A DNA stretch of 64,000 bases, taken from Actinomycetota bacterium (GTDB taxonomy: Bacteria; Actinomycetota; Actinomycetes; Propionibacteriales; Propionibacteriaceae). Positions 50,374 through 58,302 of the stretch are shown here, piece after piece (the stretch's first letter is position 1; each line of letters opens with the position of its first letter). The position numbers were made by a program, and so were the translations under genes. Location of the stretch: assembly GCA_020161755.1 (NCBI GenBank), contig JAIUOS010000004.1, forward strand, positions 1-64,000, in the 5' to 3' direction. The notes beneath the pieces were generated by a model, which did no database searches, was not told where the DNA came from, and saw nothing but the letters and a program-made list of their open reading frames with translations.

Positions 50374-51251
50374 CAACCCCAACCCTCGACCCCATCGCCC
50401 GCCCGGGCGGCGGCCTTGCCATGGTCGCGATGGACCAGCGCGAATCGCTGGCCACCATGATGCAGGAGGTCACCGGGGAGCGCCCCGGTCACGCGGAACT
50501 GGTGGCGTTCAAGCGGGCGGTGGCGGACGTGCTCGCGCCGGCGGCGTCCGGCTTTCTGATCGATGCCTACCACGAACCGGGCGCGGTGGCCGACCGGCTG
50601 CCGCGCTCCTGCGGCCTGATCCTCGCTGTCGACGCCCTCGAACAGGAGACTGGCGGCCCGGTGACCGACACGTCCCTGGACGAAGCCGTGATCGGCACCG
50701 ACGAGCTCTACGGGGCCGTGGCGCTGAAGCTGCTCGTCATCTGGCGGCGGGACGAGCGACGTGACGCCCGTGTTTCGATGACTGCCGCCTTCATCAACGC
50801 CTGCGCCCGGCTCGGGGTGCTCAGCGTCATCGAGCCGGTCGTGAAGCCGACCGGGGGCGAACTCTCCACGGGCCGGTGGGATCCCGAGGCAGCGATCCGG
50901 GAGGCGGCCGCCGAGTTGTCCGCCCTGGGTCCGTCACTGACGAAGGTGCAGGTGCCGCTCGCGGGAGCGGGGTCGCCGACGGAACAGCTGGCGGCCTCGC
51001 AGGCATTGGACGCCGTGCTCCGCACGCCGTGGGTGGTGCTCTCCCAAGGAGTCGAACGCGAGCGGTACGCGGCCGCCGTCGAAGCCGCCTGCCGGGCGGG
51101 CGCGAGCGGCTTCCTCGCGGGCAGGGCGCTCTGGTCCGACGTCGTCGGCCTGCCGGAAACCGAACGGGTGCTGAGGGAGCGCGCCCTGCCACGTCTGGAG
51201 CGGCTCGTCGACATCGTCGATGCCCACGCCCGCCCGTGGGACCAGCGATGA
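50370..51251 (+). CDS. YihT-like class I aldolase
   Basis: The 293-residue TIM barrel matches E. coli YihT (6-deoxy-6-sulfofructose-1-phosphate aldolase) and tagatose-bisphosphate aldolases in order: GGLAMVAMDQRESL, SCGLILAVDALEQE, KLLVIWRRDE, VIEPVVKPT, LTKVQVPL with the Schiff-base Lys, and AGASGFLAGRALWSDVVGLP. It should cleave a 1-phosphorylated ketose to DHAP and an aldehyde. The true sugar is not known. It overlaps the kinase by four bases (ATGA). Confidence 0.85.
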   Translation: MTTPTLDPIARPGGGLAMVAMDQRESLATMMQEVTGERPGHAELVAFKRAVADVLAPAASGFLIDAYHEPGAVADRLPRSCGLILAVDALEQETGGPVTDTSLDEAVIGTDELYGAVALKLLVIWRRDERRDARVSMTAAFINACARLGVLSVIEPVVKPTGGELSTGRWDPEAAIREAAAELSALGPSLTKVQVPLAGAGSPTEQLAASQALDAVLRTPWVVLSQGVERERYAAAVEAACRAGASGFLAGRALWSDVVGLPETERVLRERALPRLERLVDIVDAHARPWDQR

Positions 51252-51922
51252 CGACCGTCGGCCTGATCCACACGGTCCCGCAGCTCGCCGGGCCTGTCGA
51301 GGAGCGGCTTCGTACCGGCCTCGATGGATCACACCGGATCCATCTGGCCGACCCGACCCTGCTCGAGCAGGCCCTGCGCGACGGGGTCACGCCGGCGGTG
51401 CAGCATGCGGCCACCGCCCACGCACGCTACCTGGCCAGCGCCGGCGCGCGGGCGATCCTCATCACGTGCTCTTCGATCGGGGCCCTGGCCGACCCGATCG
51501 GCACCGAACTCGGCATCCCGGTCCAACGGATCGACGCCGCCATGGCCCGCGAGGCCGTCCGGCTCGCCGAACACGGCCGGCTGGGTCGTATCGGAGTGCT
51601 CGCCGCGCTGGACTCGACGCTGGAACCCACCACCGCTCTCCTACGCGAGTCGAGGTCGTCGGAGCGGCTGGAGATCCACGCCGGCGTTGTCTCCGACGCC
51701 GCACGACTCCGGGCAGCAGGCGAGGAGGCCCGGGCCGATCAGGTGATCGCCGCCGCAATCCGGGACCTCGCGCCGGCGGTTGACGTCGTCGTTCTCGCCC
51801 AGGCGTCGATGGCGGGTGCCGCCCGCCTGGCTGAGGGGCCCGTCCCCGTCCTGACCTCGCTGGACAGCGGCGTGGCCGACTTCGTGGCGACCGTCGCAGC
51901 CCTCGGGCCAGCCGCGGAATGA
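51248..51922 (+). CDS. Asp/Glu/hydantoin racemase-superfamily protein
   Basis: The 224-residue protein has the two-domain racemase layout with one Cys in ILITCSSIGALADPI. The second catalytic Cys expected in the other half is replaced by Ala-Ser (VVLAQASMAGAARL). One missing Cys implies it is not a standard two-base racemase; related single-Cys members act as decarboxylases or isomerases. It overlaps both neighbours by four bases. Confidence 0.78.
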   Translation: MTTVGLIHTVPQLAGPVEERLRTGLDGSHRIHLADPTLLEQALRDGVTPAVQHAATAHARYLASAGARAILITCSSIGALADPIGTELGIPVQRIDAAMAREAVRLAEHGRLGRIGVLAALDSTLEPTTALLRESRSSERLEIHAGVVSDAARLRAAGEEARADQVIAAAIRDLAPAVDVVVLAQASMAGAARLAEGPVPVLTSLDSGVADFVATVAALGPAAE

Positions 51923-53505
51923 CCCCCGCGGGGCCCGACCTGTCCGCCGACGTGGTGGTCTACGCGGCCACTTCTGCCGGTGTTTGCGCTGCGGTCGCCG
52001 CCGCCAGGCTGGGGGCGTCCGTGGTGCTGCTGGAACCCGGCCGGCATGTCGGGGGGATGACATCAGGCGGGCTCGGCTACACCGATGTCGGCGACCCGCG
52101 GGCCCTCGCCGGACCGGCGGTCCGCTTCCGCTCCGCCGTGGCCGCCTACTACGGCGTCCGGGTGGGGCGCTACGCCGGCCCGGAGCCGCACGTGGCGGAG
52201 GAGATCCTCACGCAGTGGCTGGTCGAGGCGGATGTCCCACTCGAGTTCGACGCCGCCGTGGCCCGCTGCACTCTCTCCGGCAACCGGATCCGCTCGCTCC
52301 ACCTCACCGATGGACGGGCGGTCACCGCCCGGGTCTTCATCGACGCCTCGTACGAAGGTGACCTGCTGGCCGCCGCCGGCGTCCCCTACGCCGTCGGTCG
52401 CGACGGCGTGAATGCCTATGGCGAGCGCCTGGCAGGGCGGCAGGAGCCGGTGCCCGGAAAGCACAACTTCCCCGGCTGGGTCTCGCCCTTCGCCGACGAC
52501 GCCGAAGGTGTCGACGAGGGCGTGCTCCTGCCCGGGGTGAAGCCCCCGCCGATGGCGCCGGTGGGCGACGGCGACGGCGGGGTGATGGCCTACCAGTACC
52601 GGGTCTGCCTCACCACCGCCGCCGACCGGATCCCGCTCCGCGAGCTGCCGGACCCCGACCCCGGGTCCTGGGAGCTGGGCCGCCGGCTGTTCCACCACTG
52701 GCGCCGCGCCGGTTACGAGCCGCACGCCGGCGACCTGCTCGGGCTGGAGCCCAATCTGCCCGGCGACAAGTGCGATGCCAACTCCCTCGGGCCCTTCTCC
52801 CTCAATGTCCTGGACGGCTCGGCGTGGGCGTACCCCGAGGCCGATCGCGAGACCAGGAGCCTGATCGTCAGACACCATCGGCGGCACACGCAGGGCTTCC
52901 TGCGCTTCCTCGTCGAGGACCCCGCCGTCCCCGCGCGAGTGCGGGCGGAACTGTCGCGCTGGGGCCTGCCGATCGACGAGTTCGCCGACACCGGCCACGT
53001 GCCGCACCAGCTGTACGTGCGGGAGGCGCGCCGGATGCTCGGGGCCCACGTCCTGACCGCCCACGACCTGCTCCGCGCCCGGCGGTTCCCCGACGCCGTC
53101 GCGCTGGGGTCGTACCACCTGGACGTCCGCGAGGTACAGCGCTCCTGGCGCTGGTCGTACGAGCATCCGCGACCGCGCGCCATGGTGGTCACCGAGGGCT
53201 ACCTGTCGGTACCGGTGCCGGTCTACCAGATCCCCTACCGCGCGCTGGTGCCTCGCGTCGAAGAGTGCGACAACCTGCTCGTGCCGGTCTGCGTCTCCGC
53301 CTCGCACCTGGCCTTCTCGTCCCTGCGGATGGAGGTGCAGTACCAGATGCTCGGCGAGGTCGCCGGCACCGCGGCAGCGCTGGCAGCCGGCGCCGATCGA
53401 GCGGTCCAGGAGGTGCCGGCGGCCCTCACACGCGTGCTTCCCGGGGACCGTTCAGCCTCCCCGCGTACGCGACCGGGGTGGCCTAGAGTGAGCGGGACCG
53501 ATTGA
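51919..53505 (+). CDS. FAD-dependent oxidoreductase (FAD_oxidored family)
   Basis: The 528-residue flavoprotein has an N-terminal FAD Rossmann segment (DVVVYAATSAGVCAAVAAAR, LEPGRHVGGMTSGGLGYTDV) and the FIDASYEGDLLAAAGVPYAVGR block of PF12831-type proteins. DPGSWELGRRLFHHWRR and QIPYRALVPRVEECDNLLVP are also typical. It has no signal peptide. Members are often found in sugar loci; reaction unknown. It is the fourth gene of the kinase operon. Confidence 0.85.
   Translation: MTPAGPDLSADVVVYAATSAGVCAAVAAARLGASVVLLEPGRHVGGMTSGGLGYTDVGDPRALAGPAVRFRSAVAAYYGVRVGRYAGPEPHVAEEILTQWLVEADVPLEFDAAVARCTLSGNRIRSLHLTDGRAVTARVFIDASYEGDLLAAAGVPYAVGRDGVNAYGERLAGRQEPVPGKHNFPGWVSPFADDAEGVDEGVLLPGVKPPPMAPVGDGDGGVMAYQYRVCLTTAADRIPLRELPDPDPGSWELGRRLFHHWRRAGYEPHAGDLLGLEPNLPGDKCDANSLGPFSLNVLDGSAWAYPEADRETRSLIVRHHRRHTQGFLRFLVEDPAVPARVRAELSRWGLPIDEFADTGHVPHQLYVREARRMLGAHVLTAHDLLRARRFPDAVALGSYHLDVREVQRSWRWSYEHPRPRAMVVTEGYLSVPVPVYQIPYRALVPRVEECDNLLVPVCVSASHLAFSSLRMEVQYQMLGEVAGTAAALAAGADRAVQEVPAALTRVLPGDRSASPRTRPGWPRVSGTD
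53484..53489 (+). promoter_or_regulatory. -10 element before the cassette E LacI gene
   Basis: TAGAGT fits TAnnnT and lies within the last codons of the FAD oxidoreductase gene, 37 bases before ATG 53526. The regulator can thus be transcribed on its own. Confidence 0.4.
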
Positions 53506-53525
53506 TGGCAAGGAGCGCAGCCCCC

Positions 53526-54575
53526 ATGGCCGACCCAGCAGGCCCCGAGCCGATTCCGGCACCCGGGAAGCCGCGCGCGACCATCAAGGAAGTGGCGGCC
53601 CGGGCCGGGGTGTCCCTGTCCACGGCCTCGCGCGCGCTCACCGGCCGCGGGTATGTCTCGGCAGCGGTGCGTGAGCGGGTCAAGAAGGCCGCCACCAGCC
53701 TCGCGTACGTGCCGGACGACACCGCGCGGAACTTGCGCCAGCGGGTCAGCAGGGTCTTCGGTGTCGCCGTCTCGGACTTGCGCGATCCGTTCTACGTCGA
53801 CCTTGCCGCAGGGATCTCACAGCAGTGTCGCCGGAACAATTACGCGATGATGCTCGCCGACGGCGGCGGACTGGAACAGCGGGAACTCGAGGCGGCGGAG
53901 ACCTTCGTCTCGCTACGCGTCGCCGGCGTGATCCTCACCCCGATGTCGAAGAACGCCAGCGAGTTCATCGTCAACCACGGTGTCCCGGTGGTGGAGGTCG
54001 ACCGACAGTTCGCCAGCGGGAGCTGCGACGGGGTCGTGGTGGACAACCGCCGCGCCGCCTACGACGTGACCCATGCCCTGACCGAACTGGGGCACCGCCG
54101 GATCGGTCTGGTCATCGACGAGTTCACCTGGACAACCGGGCGGGACCGCTTGTACGGCTTCCGGCAGGCGATCGCCGAGGCGGGGCTCCCCGAGAACGCC
54201 GGTGTGGTGATCACGAGTCGACTTGACGTGCCATCGGCGCAGCACACGATCGTCAAGCTGCTGTCCCGGCGCGACCGCCCCACCGCCATCTTCGCCGCGA
54301 ACAACCTCCTCGCCGAAGCTGTCTGGCGTGCCGCGGAGACGATGAAGCTGCAGATTCCGGATGAACTCTCACTGGTCTGCTTCGATGACGTCCGCTGGAT
54401 GACCATGGTGCGGCCGGCGATCACCACGGTGGCCCAGGACGCGGTCGCCATGGGCGAGACCGCCGTCGACACCCTGCTGCAACGCATCCGCCGTCCGGCC
54501 CGCCCCGCGTACACGGTGGTGCTCAACGCCACCGTCGTCGAGCGGGGCTCGTCCGCCCCGCCGCCGGCCCGCTGA
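53526..54575 (+). CDS. LacI-family regulator of cassette E
   Basis: The 349-residue protein has the HTH IKEVAARAGVSLSTASRALT, hinge DDTARNLRQRVSRVFG and a sensor domain (VAVSDLRDPFYVDLAAGISQ, SLVCFDDVRWMTMVRPAITT). ATG 53526 follows AAGGAG by about 10 bases; ATG 53505 is possible. It lies between the kinase operon and the convergent importer operon. Operators of one type are found before both and before the glycosidases. Confidence 0.92.
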   Translation: MADPAGPEPIPAPGKPRATIKEVAARAGVSLSTASRALTGRGYVSAAVRERVKKAATSLAYVPDDTARNLRQRVSRVFGVAVSDLRDPFYVDLAAGISQQCRRNNYAMMLADGGGLEQRELEAAETFVSLRVAGVILTPMSKNASEFIVNHGVPVVEVDRQFASGSCDGVVVDNRRAAYDVTHALTELGHRRIGLVIDEFTWTTGRDRLYGFRQAIAEAGLPENAGVVITSRLDVPSAQHTIVKLLSRRDRPTAIFAANNLLAEAVWRAAETMKLQIPDELSLVCFDDVRWMTMVRPAITTVAQDAVAMGETAVDTLLQRIRRPARPAYTVVLNATVVERGSSAPPPAR

Positions 54576-54614
54576 AGATCGGGCGCGAGCTGGAACCGGG
54601 CGCGTGCGTGTCGC

Positions 54615-55523
54615 TCAGCCCTTGCGACCGGTCGTGGCCACCCCTTCTATGAAGAACCGCTGGCCGAACGAGAACAGCAACAGCATCGGCAAGGTCACGA
54701 TGAGGGCAGCGACCATCACGTACTGGTAGTCGGCCTGGCCGCCGGCGGTCGGCGAGTACTTCGTCATCGCGTAGGCGATACCCAGGGGAGCGGTGAACTG
54801 TTGGGCCGAGCCGGCGTTGAGGTAGATCAGGGCGGCCTGGAGGTTGTTCCAGCTCGCCTGGAACTCGAAGAGAAGGACGATGATGAAGCTCGGCATCGAC
54901 AGCGGCATCACCATGCGCCAGAAGATCGTCCAGTGGTTCGCGCCGTCGATCCGGGCGGCTTCGAACAGGTCCCGCGGAAGGCCCAGGTAGAACTGGCGCT
55001 GCAGGAAGATGTAGAACGCGGAGCCGAAGAGGTTGCCGGCGAACAGCGGCAACCAGGTGCCCAGTGCGCCGAGGTACTTCCAGATCAGGAAGGTCGGCAC
55101 CATCGTGACCGCGGCCGGCAGCATCATCGTCGCCAGCACGAGTCCGAAGAGCTGGTTACGGAAGGGGAACTCGAAGTGGGCGAAACCCCAGGCCACGAGA
55201 GAACTGGAAACGGCAACCAGGACCGCCGCGAGCACTGCTATCGAGATCGAGTTGAACATCCAGTGGCCCAGCGGCAGCTCGTTCCAGATCTCCACGTAGT
55301 TCGACCACATGACCGGATCGGGGATGAGGGAGTTGTCGAAGACCTGGCCGCGGCTCTTCAGCGATGCCGCCAGGAGCCACGCGAACGGGTAAAGGAAGAC
55401 CAGCGAGAAGGCGATCAGCACCGCGACGACGATCGCTCTCTTGACGCGCTTCTTCATGGGCGCGCGGGCAGCGCTGAGACCGGCTCGCGGCGGCTGTTCG
55501 ACACTGGGTGCGACGGTGGCCAT
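54615..55523 (-). CDS. Carbohydrate ABC transporter permease, MalG type (cassette E)
   Basis: This permease of about 302 residues has the EAA loop FEAARIDGANHW...VMPLSMP. ATG 55523 has GGGGAG six bases upstream and begins two bases after the partner's stop; GTG 55529 is an alternative. The C-terminal FFIEGVATTGRKG tail matches that of the cassette B permease. Confidence 0.92.
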   Translation of the reverse strand: MATVAPSVEQPPRAGLSAARAPMKKRVKRAIVVAVLIAFSLVFLYPFAWLLAASLKSRGQVFDNSLIPDPVMWSNYVEIWNELPLGHWMFNSISIAVLAAVLVAVSSSLVAWGFAHFEFPFRNQLFGLVLATMMLPAAVTMVPTFLIWKYLGALGTWLPLFAGNLFGSAFYIFLQRQFYLGLPRDLFEAARIDGANHWTIFWRMVMPLSMPSFIIVLLFEFQASWNNLQAALIYLNAGSAQQFTAPLGIAYAMTKYSPTAGGQADYQYVMVAALIVTLPMLLLFSFGQRFFIEGVATTGRKG

Positions 55524-55525
55524 GC

Positions 55526-56470
55526 TCACTCCCCTTCATAGTAGACGAGGCGTTTGGACACCGCTCGCTGGATGGCCGTCACCGCCATGATGATGCAGAA
55601 CAGCAGCCAGGCCATGGCGGCGGCGTAGCCGAACTTGAACTGCCGGAAGGCCTGCTGGAACAGGTACACCGCATAGAACAGGGACGAGTCGGACGCACCC
55701 GCCGCTCCCCCGGACTGATCACGCCAGAAGAGCAGGTAGGCCTGGTCGAAGACCTGGAACCCCGCGATCGACAGGATCACGGTGTTGAAGAACAGGACCG
55801 GCGAGATCATCGGCAGGGTGACGTTCCAGAACTGCCGGATCGGCCCCGCCCCGTCCAGCGAGGCGACCTCGTAGAGTTCGCGCGGGACGTTCTTGAGCGC
55901 GGCGAGGAAGATCACCATCGTGCCGGAGACCCCCCACAGCGTCATCAGCACGATCGACGGCTTGATCCAGGCCGGGTCGACGAGCCATTGCGGACCCTGG
56001 ATGCCGAACCAGCCGAGGAACTGGTTGATCGCCCCGGTGTTGCCGTTCAGCAGCAGCAGGAACATCGACGCGGTCGCGACCGACGGGGTCATCTTGGGCA
56101 GGTAGAAGGTGGTGCGGAAGAAGCCTGCACCGCGTCCTGCCGCTGCCAGCAACAAGGCCAGCCCGAGGGCCACCACGATCTCGGCAGGGACGGCCAGGAT
56201 CACATAGACGAGGGTGTTGGAGAGTGCCGCCGCCAGTTTGGGATCGGTGAACAGCCGCTCGTAATTGGCCCACCCGGCGTACGCCATGGTGTTCCGGGCC
56301 AGGTTGTAGTTCGAGAAGGACAGGACCAGCGAGTAGATCATCGCGCCCGCGGTGAACACCAGGAAGCCGACGATCCAGGGAGAGATGAACGCGAGGCCGA
56401 CCAAGGCCTCTCTCCGGTTGTACCGGACGCGCTGGCGGGGCAGCTTCGGACTCCGCGCAACCTTGGCCAT
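55526..56470 (-). CDS. Carbohydrate ABC transporter permease, MalF type (cassette E)
   Basis: This permease of about 314 residues has the EAA loop YEVASLDGAGPI...VTLPMISP. ATG 56470 is preferred because AGGAG stands five bases upstream; ATG 56485 and 56497 are in frame. Two stem-loops lie between it and the binding-protein gene. Confidence 0.92.
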   Translation of the reverse strand: MAKVARSPKLPRQRVRYNRREALVGLAFISPWIVGFLVFTAGAMIYSLVLSFSNYNLARNTMAYAGWANYERLFTDPKLAAALSNTLVYVILAVPAEIVVALGLALLLAAAGRGAGFFRTTFYLPKMTPSVATASMFLLLLNGNTGAINQFLGWFGIQGPQWLVDPAWIKPSIVLMTLWGVSGTMVIFLAALKNVPRELYEVASLDGAGPIRQFWNVTLPMISPVLFFNTVILSIAGFQVFDQAYLLFWRDQSGGAAGASDSSLFYAVYLFQQAFRQFKFGYAAAMAWLLFCIIMAVTAIQRAVSKRLVYYEGE

Positions 56471-56506
56471 GCCTTCTCCTGCCATCGACGGGGACACCTC
56501 TGTGCG

Positions 56507-56524
56507 GGTCGGCGCCTGCCGACC
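56507..56524 (-). promoter_or_regulatory. Second hairpin between binding protein and permease genes (cassette E)
   Basis: GGTCGGC and GCCGACC form a 7-bp stem around GCCT, shortly before the permease start. It stands behind the larger hairpin at 56533-56572. Confidence 0.5.
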
Positions 56525-56532
56525 GTCCGGCC

Positions 56533-56572
56533 CCTGGGGTCGGTGCGGACGCGACGCCGCGCCGACCCCAGG
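56533..56572 (-). promoter_or_regulatory. Stem-loop after the binding protein gene (cassette E)
   Basis: CCTGGGGTCGG (56533-56543) pairs perfectly with CCGACCCCAGG (56562-56572), 18-base loop. It begins 11 bases after the binding-protein stop. Confidence 0.75.
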
Positions 56573-56583
56573 CGCTTCAACAG

Positions 56584-57963
56584 TTACCCGACGACCGACT
56601 GGTACGCCGACTCCGCAGCGGTCTGGGCATCCGCCAGCGCCGTGTTCGCGTCCTTGTCGCCGCTCAGGAAGGAGATCAGGGCGTTCGACAGTTCGGCCTT
56701 GATGGACTCACCGGCCGGTGAGGCGCCGAACGACGCACCGGAGGGGAGGACATCGTAGAAGGCCGAGACGGTCTGGTCGAAGCCCTCGTTGCCGACGGAC
56801 TTCACATACTCGGTCTTGATCTTCTGGTCCATGTCGGGGCGACCGGTCATCAGGCCGGTGTTGGGCGCGCCGTCCTTGGCCCGGGTCGCTGCGCGCGCCT
56901 CCGCTGCCGCCATCCAGGACTCCGAAGATGTCAGTCCGACCGCCCAGGCGCACGCCGCAGCCTTGTTCTTGGCGCCGGCCGGGATCACGAACGCGGAACC
57001 GCTGGCGGCGGCGAAGGTGTTCCCGCTGGCGTCCTTGATCGGCACCGTCCAGATGTCGATCTTCTTCATGGTGGAGGCCAGGACGTTCGGGTACCACTGG
57101 AAGTTCATCTGGGCCCCGACCTGGTCGGCGACGTACTGGTTCTTGTCGCCGAAGAAGTCGAACGTGTCGGAGAAGCTCTTCACCTTGGCGAAACCGCCCT
57201 GCGCGTCGTAGACCTTCTTCAGCCACTCGAACGCCGCGGCGTTGGCCGGGTCGGTGAGCGTCGGAGCGCCCTGGTCGTCAGTCAGCTTGCCGCCGAGGGC
57301 CAGCATCCACAACTGGGTGTTGGAGTGTGCCTGCGGGTCGAAGCCCAGCGTCGTCGGCTTGCCGTTCTTCTCCTTGTACATCTTGGAGATGGCGGCCAGC
57401 AGCGTGTCGAGGTTGGACGTGTCAATGTCCTCCGGAGCGACACCGGCAGCCTTGGCGACCCGGTTGTTGACGATGATCGCCGGCGGCTGGAAGAACTGCG
57501 GGACGGCGTAGATGTCGCCCTTGTAGGTCACATCGGCGACCACGTTCTTGTAGTAGGTGGCTGCCGGATCGACGTTCTGGGCTGCGAAGCACTCACCGAG
57601 CGGCGTGATCAGGCCCTGCGCCGCGTAGGTCGCGACCAGCGCGCGATCCATCTGGACGACGTCGGGCATGTCGCCGCTGGCCTGCCGGGTGATGAACTTC
57701 TGCGAATCGAAGGCCGTGGCGTCGAGGCTGACCGTAACGCCGGACAGCTGCTTGGCCACGTAGTCGAGGCGCGACTGGCCGACGTCGTCGGCATTCTCGA
57801 AACCCCAGGCCTTCAGGGTGCCGGACGGGGTGCCGGCGAACTCGCCTGCACCGGCCTGCGTGGCACCCCCGCTGGTCGTGGCCCCGGGCGTTGCTGCGCA
57901 GGCCGTGAACAAGAGGGCGCCCGCAGCAACAGCGGCAAGAAGCGCTCTGCGCTTGGGTTCCAT
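56584..57963 (-). CDS. ABC sugar-binding lipoprotein (cassette E)
   Basis: This 459-residue family 1 solute-binding protein has lipobox FTACAA after a short signal, then GTLKAWGFENADDVGQSRLD. The lobe-2 entry segment is NNRVAKAAGVAPEDIDTSN rather than the usual YNKDLF, marking it as a distinct subtype. ATG 57963 follows GGAAGGA. It leads the importer operon. Operator E2 lies about 80 bases upstream. Confidence 0.9.
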   Translation of the reverse strand: MEPKRRALLAAVAAGALLFTACAATPGATTSGGATQAGAGEFAGTPSGTLKAWGFENADDVGQSRLDYVAKQLSGVTVSLDATAFDSQKFITRQASGDMPDVVQMDRALVATYAAQGLITPLGECFAAQNVDPAATYYKNVVADVTYKGDIYAVPQFFQPPAIIVNNRVAKAAGVAPEDIDTSNLDTLLAAISKMYKEKNGKPTTLGFDPQAHSNTQLWMLALGGKLTDDQGAPTLTDPANAAAFEWLKKVYDAQGGFAKVKSFSDTFDFFGDKNQYVADQVGAQMNFQWYPNVLASTMKKIDIWTVPIKDASGNTFAAASGSAFVIPAGAKNKAAACAWAVGLTSSESWMAAAEARAATRAKDGAPNTGLMTGRPDMDQKIKTEYVKSVGNEGFDQTVSAFYDVLPSGASFGASPAGESIKAELSNALISFLSGDKDANTALADAQTAAESAYQSVVG

Positions 57964-58040
57964 GTGTCTTCCTTCCATTGGCACTGGGACCCGCTCGGCC
58001 CCAGCTGACGCTTGGTTACTCAACAACGATGGGGCGCAGT

Positions 58041-58058
58041 TGTGAAACCCTTTCCACA
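58041..58058 (-). promoter_or_regulatory. LacI operator E2
   Basis: TGTGAAACCCTTTCCACA keeps the arms of the site at 48869 with a CC centre. It lies in the 339-base divergent gap 57964-58302 upstream of the binding-protein gene. Apart from this site, operator E3 and the -10 at 58164, nothing else was seen in the gap. Confidence 0.6.
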
Positions 58059-58163
58059 TCGCCACCCCACTCCATCTGCCGTGCCAACCGCCGCATCAAC
58101 GCGGCCGGACGGCATCGTCATCGCCTCAAGTCCACACTGGTTGCCCGAAGCGGGCAGGCCTTC

Positions 58164-58191
58164 TACACTGAGGTGTGACAACGATACCACA
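58164..58191 (+). promoter_or_regulatory. Promoter and LacI operator E3 before the glycosidase operon
   Basis: -10 TACACT (58164-58169) is followed by TGTGACAACGATACCACA (58174-58191), which shares ACGATACCACA with the reverse complement of operator E1. Confidence 0.7.
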
Positions 58192-58302
58192 TCAGTTTCC
58201 AGCTGCACAGGGGGTTCGAATGGGAGCCATTGCCCATTCCCCGAGAAGGCGCCACCGGTTCCTGCTCCGGCCGGGAACGCCGCTCAACGAGGACCGAGTC
58301 GA

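Noticed and set aside
2733-51251. A complete sulfoquinovose pathway (GH31 plus YihT-like aldolase)
   Set aside because: The GH31 is of YicI type, is 45 kb from the aldolase, and is under another regulator; the kinase is FGGY rather than PfkB type and no sulfolactaldehyde gene is seen.
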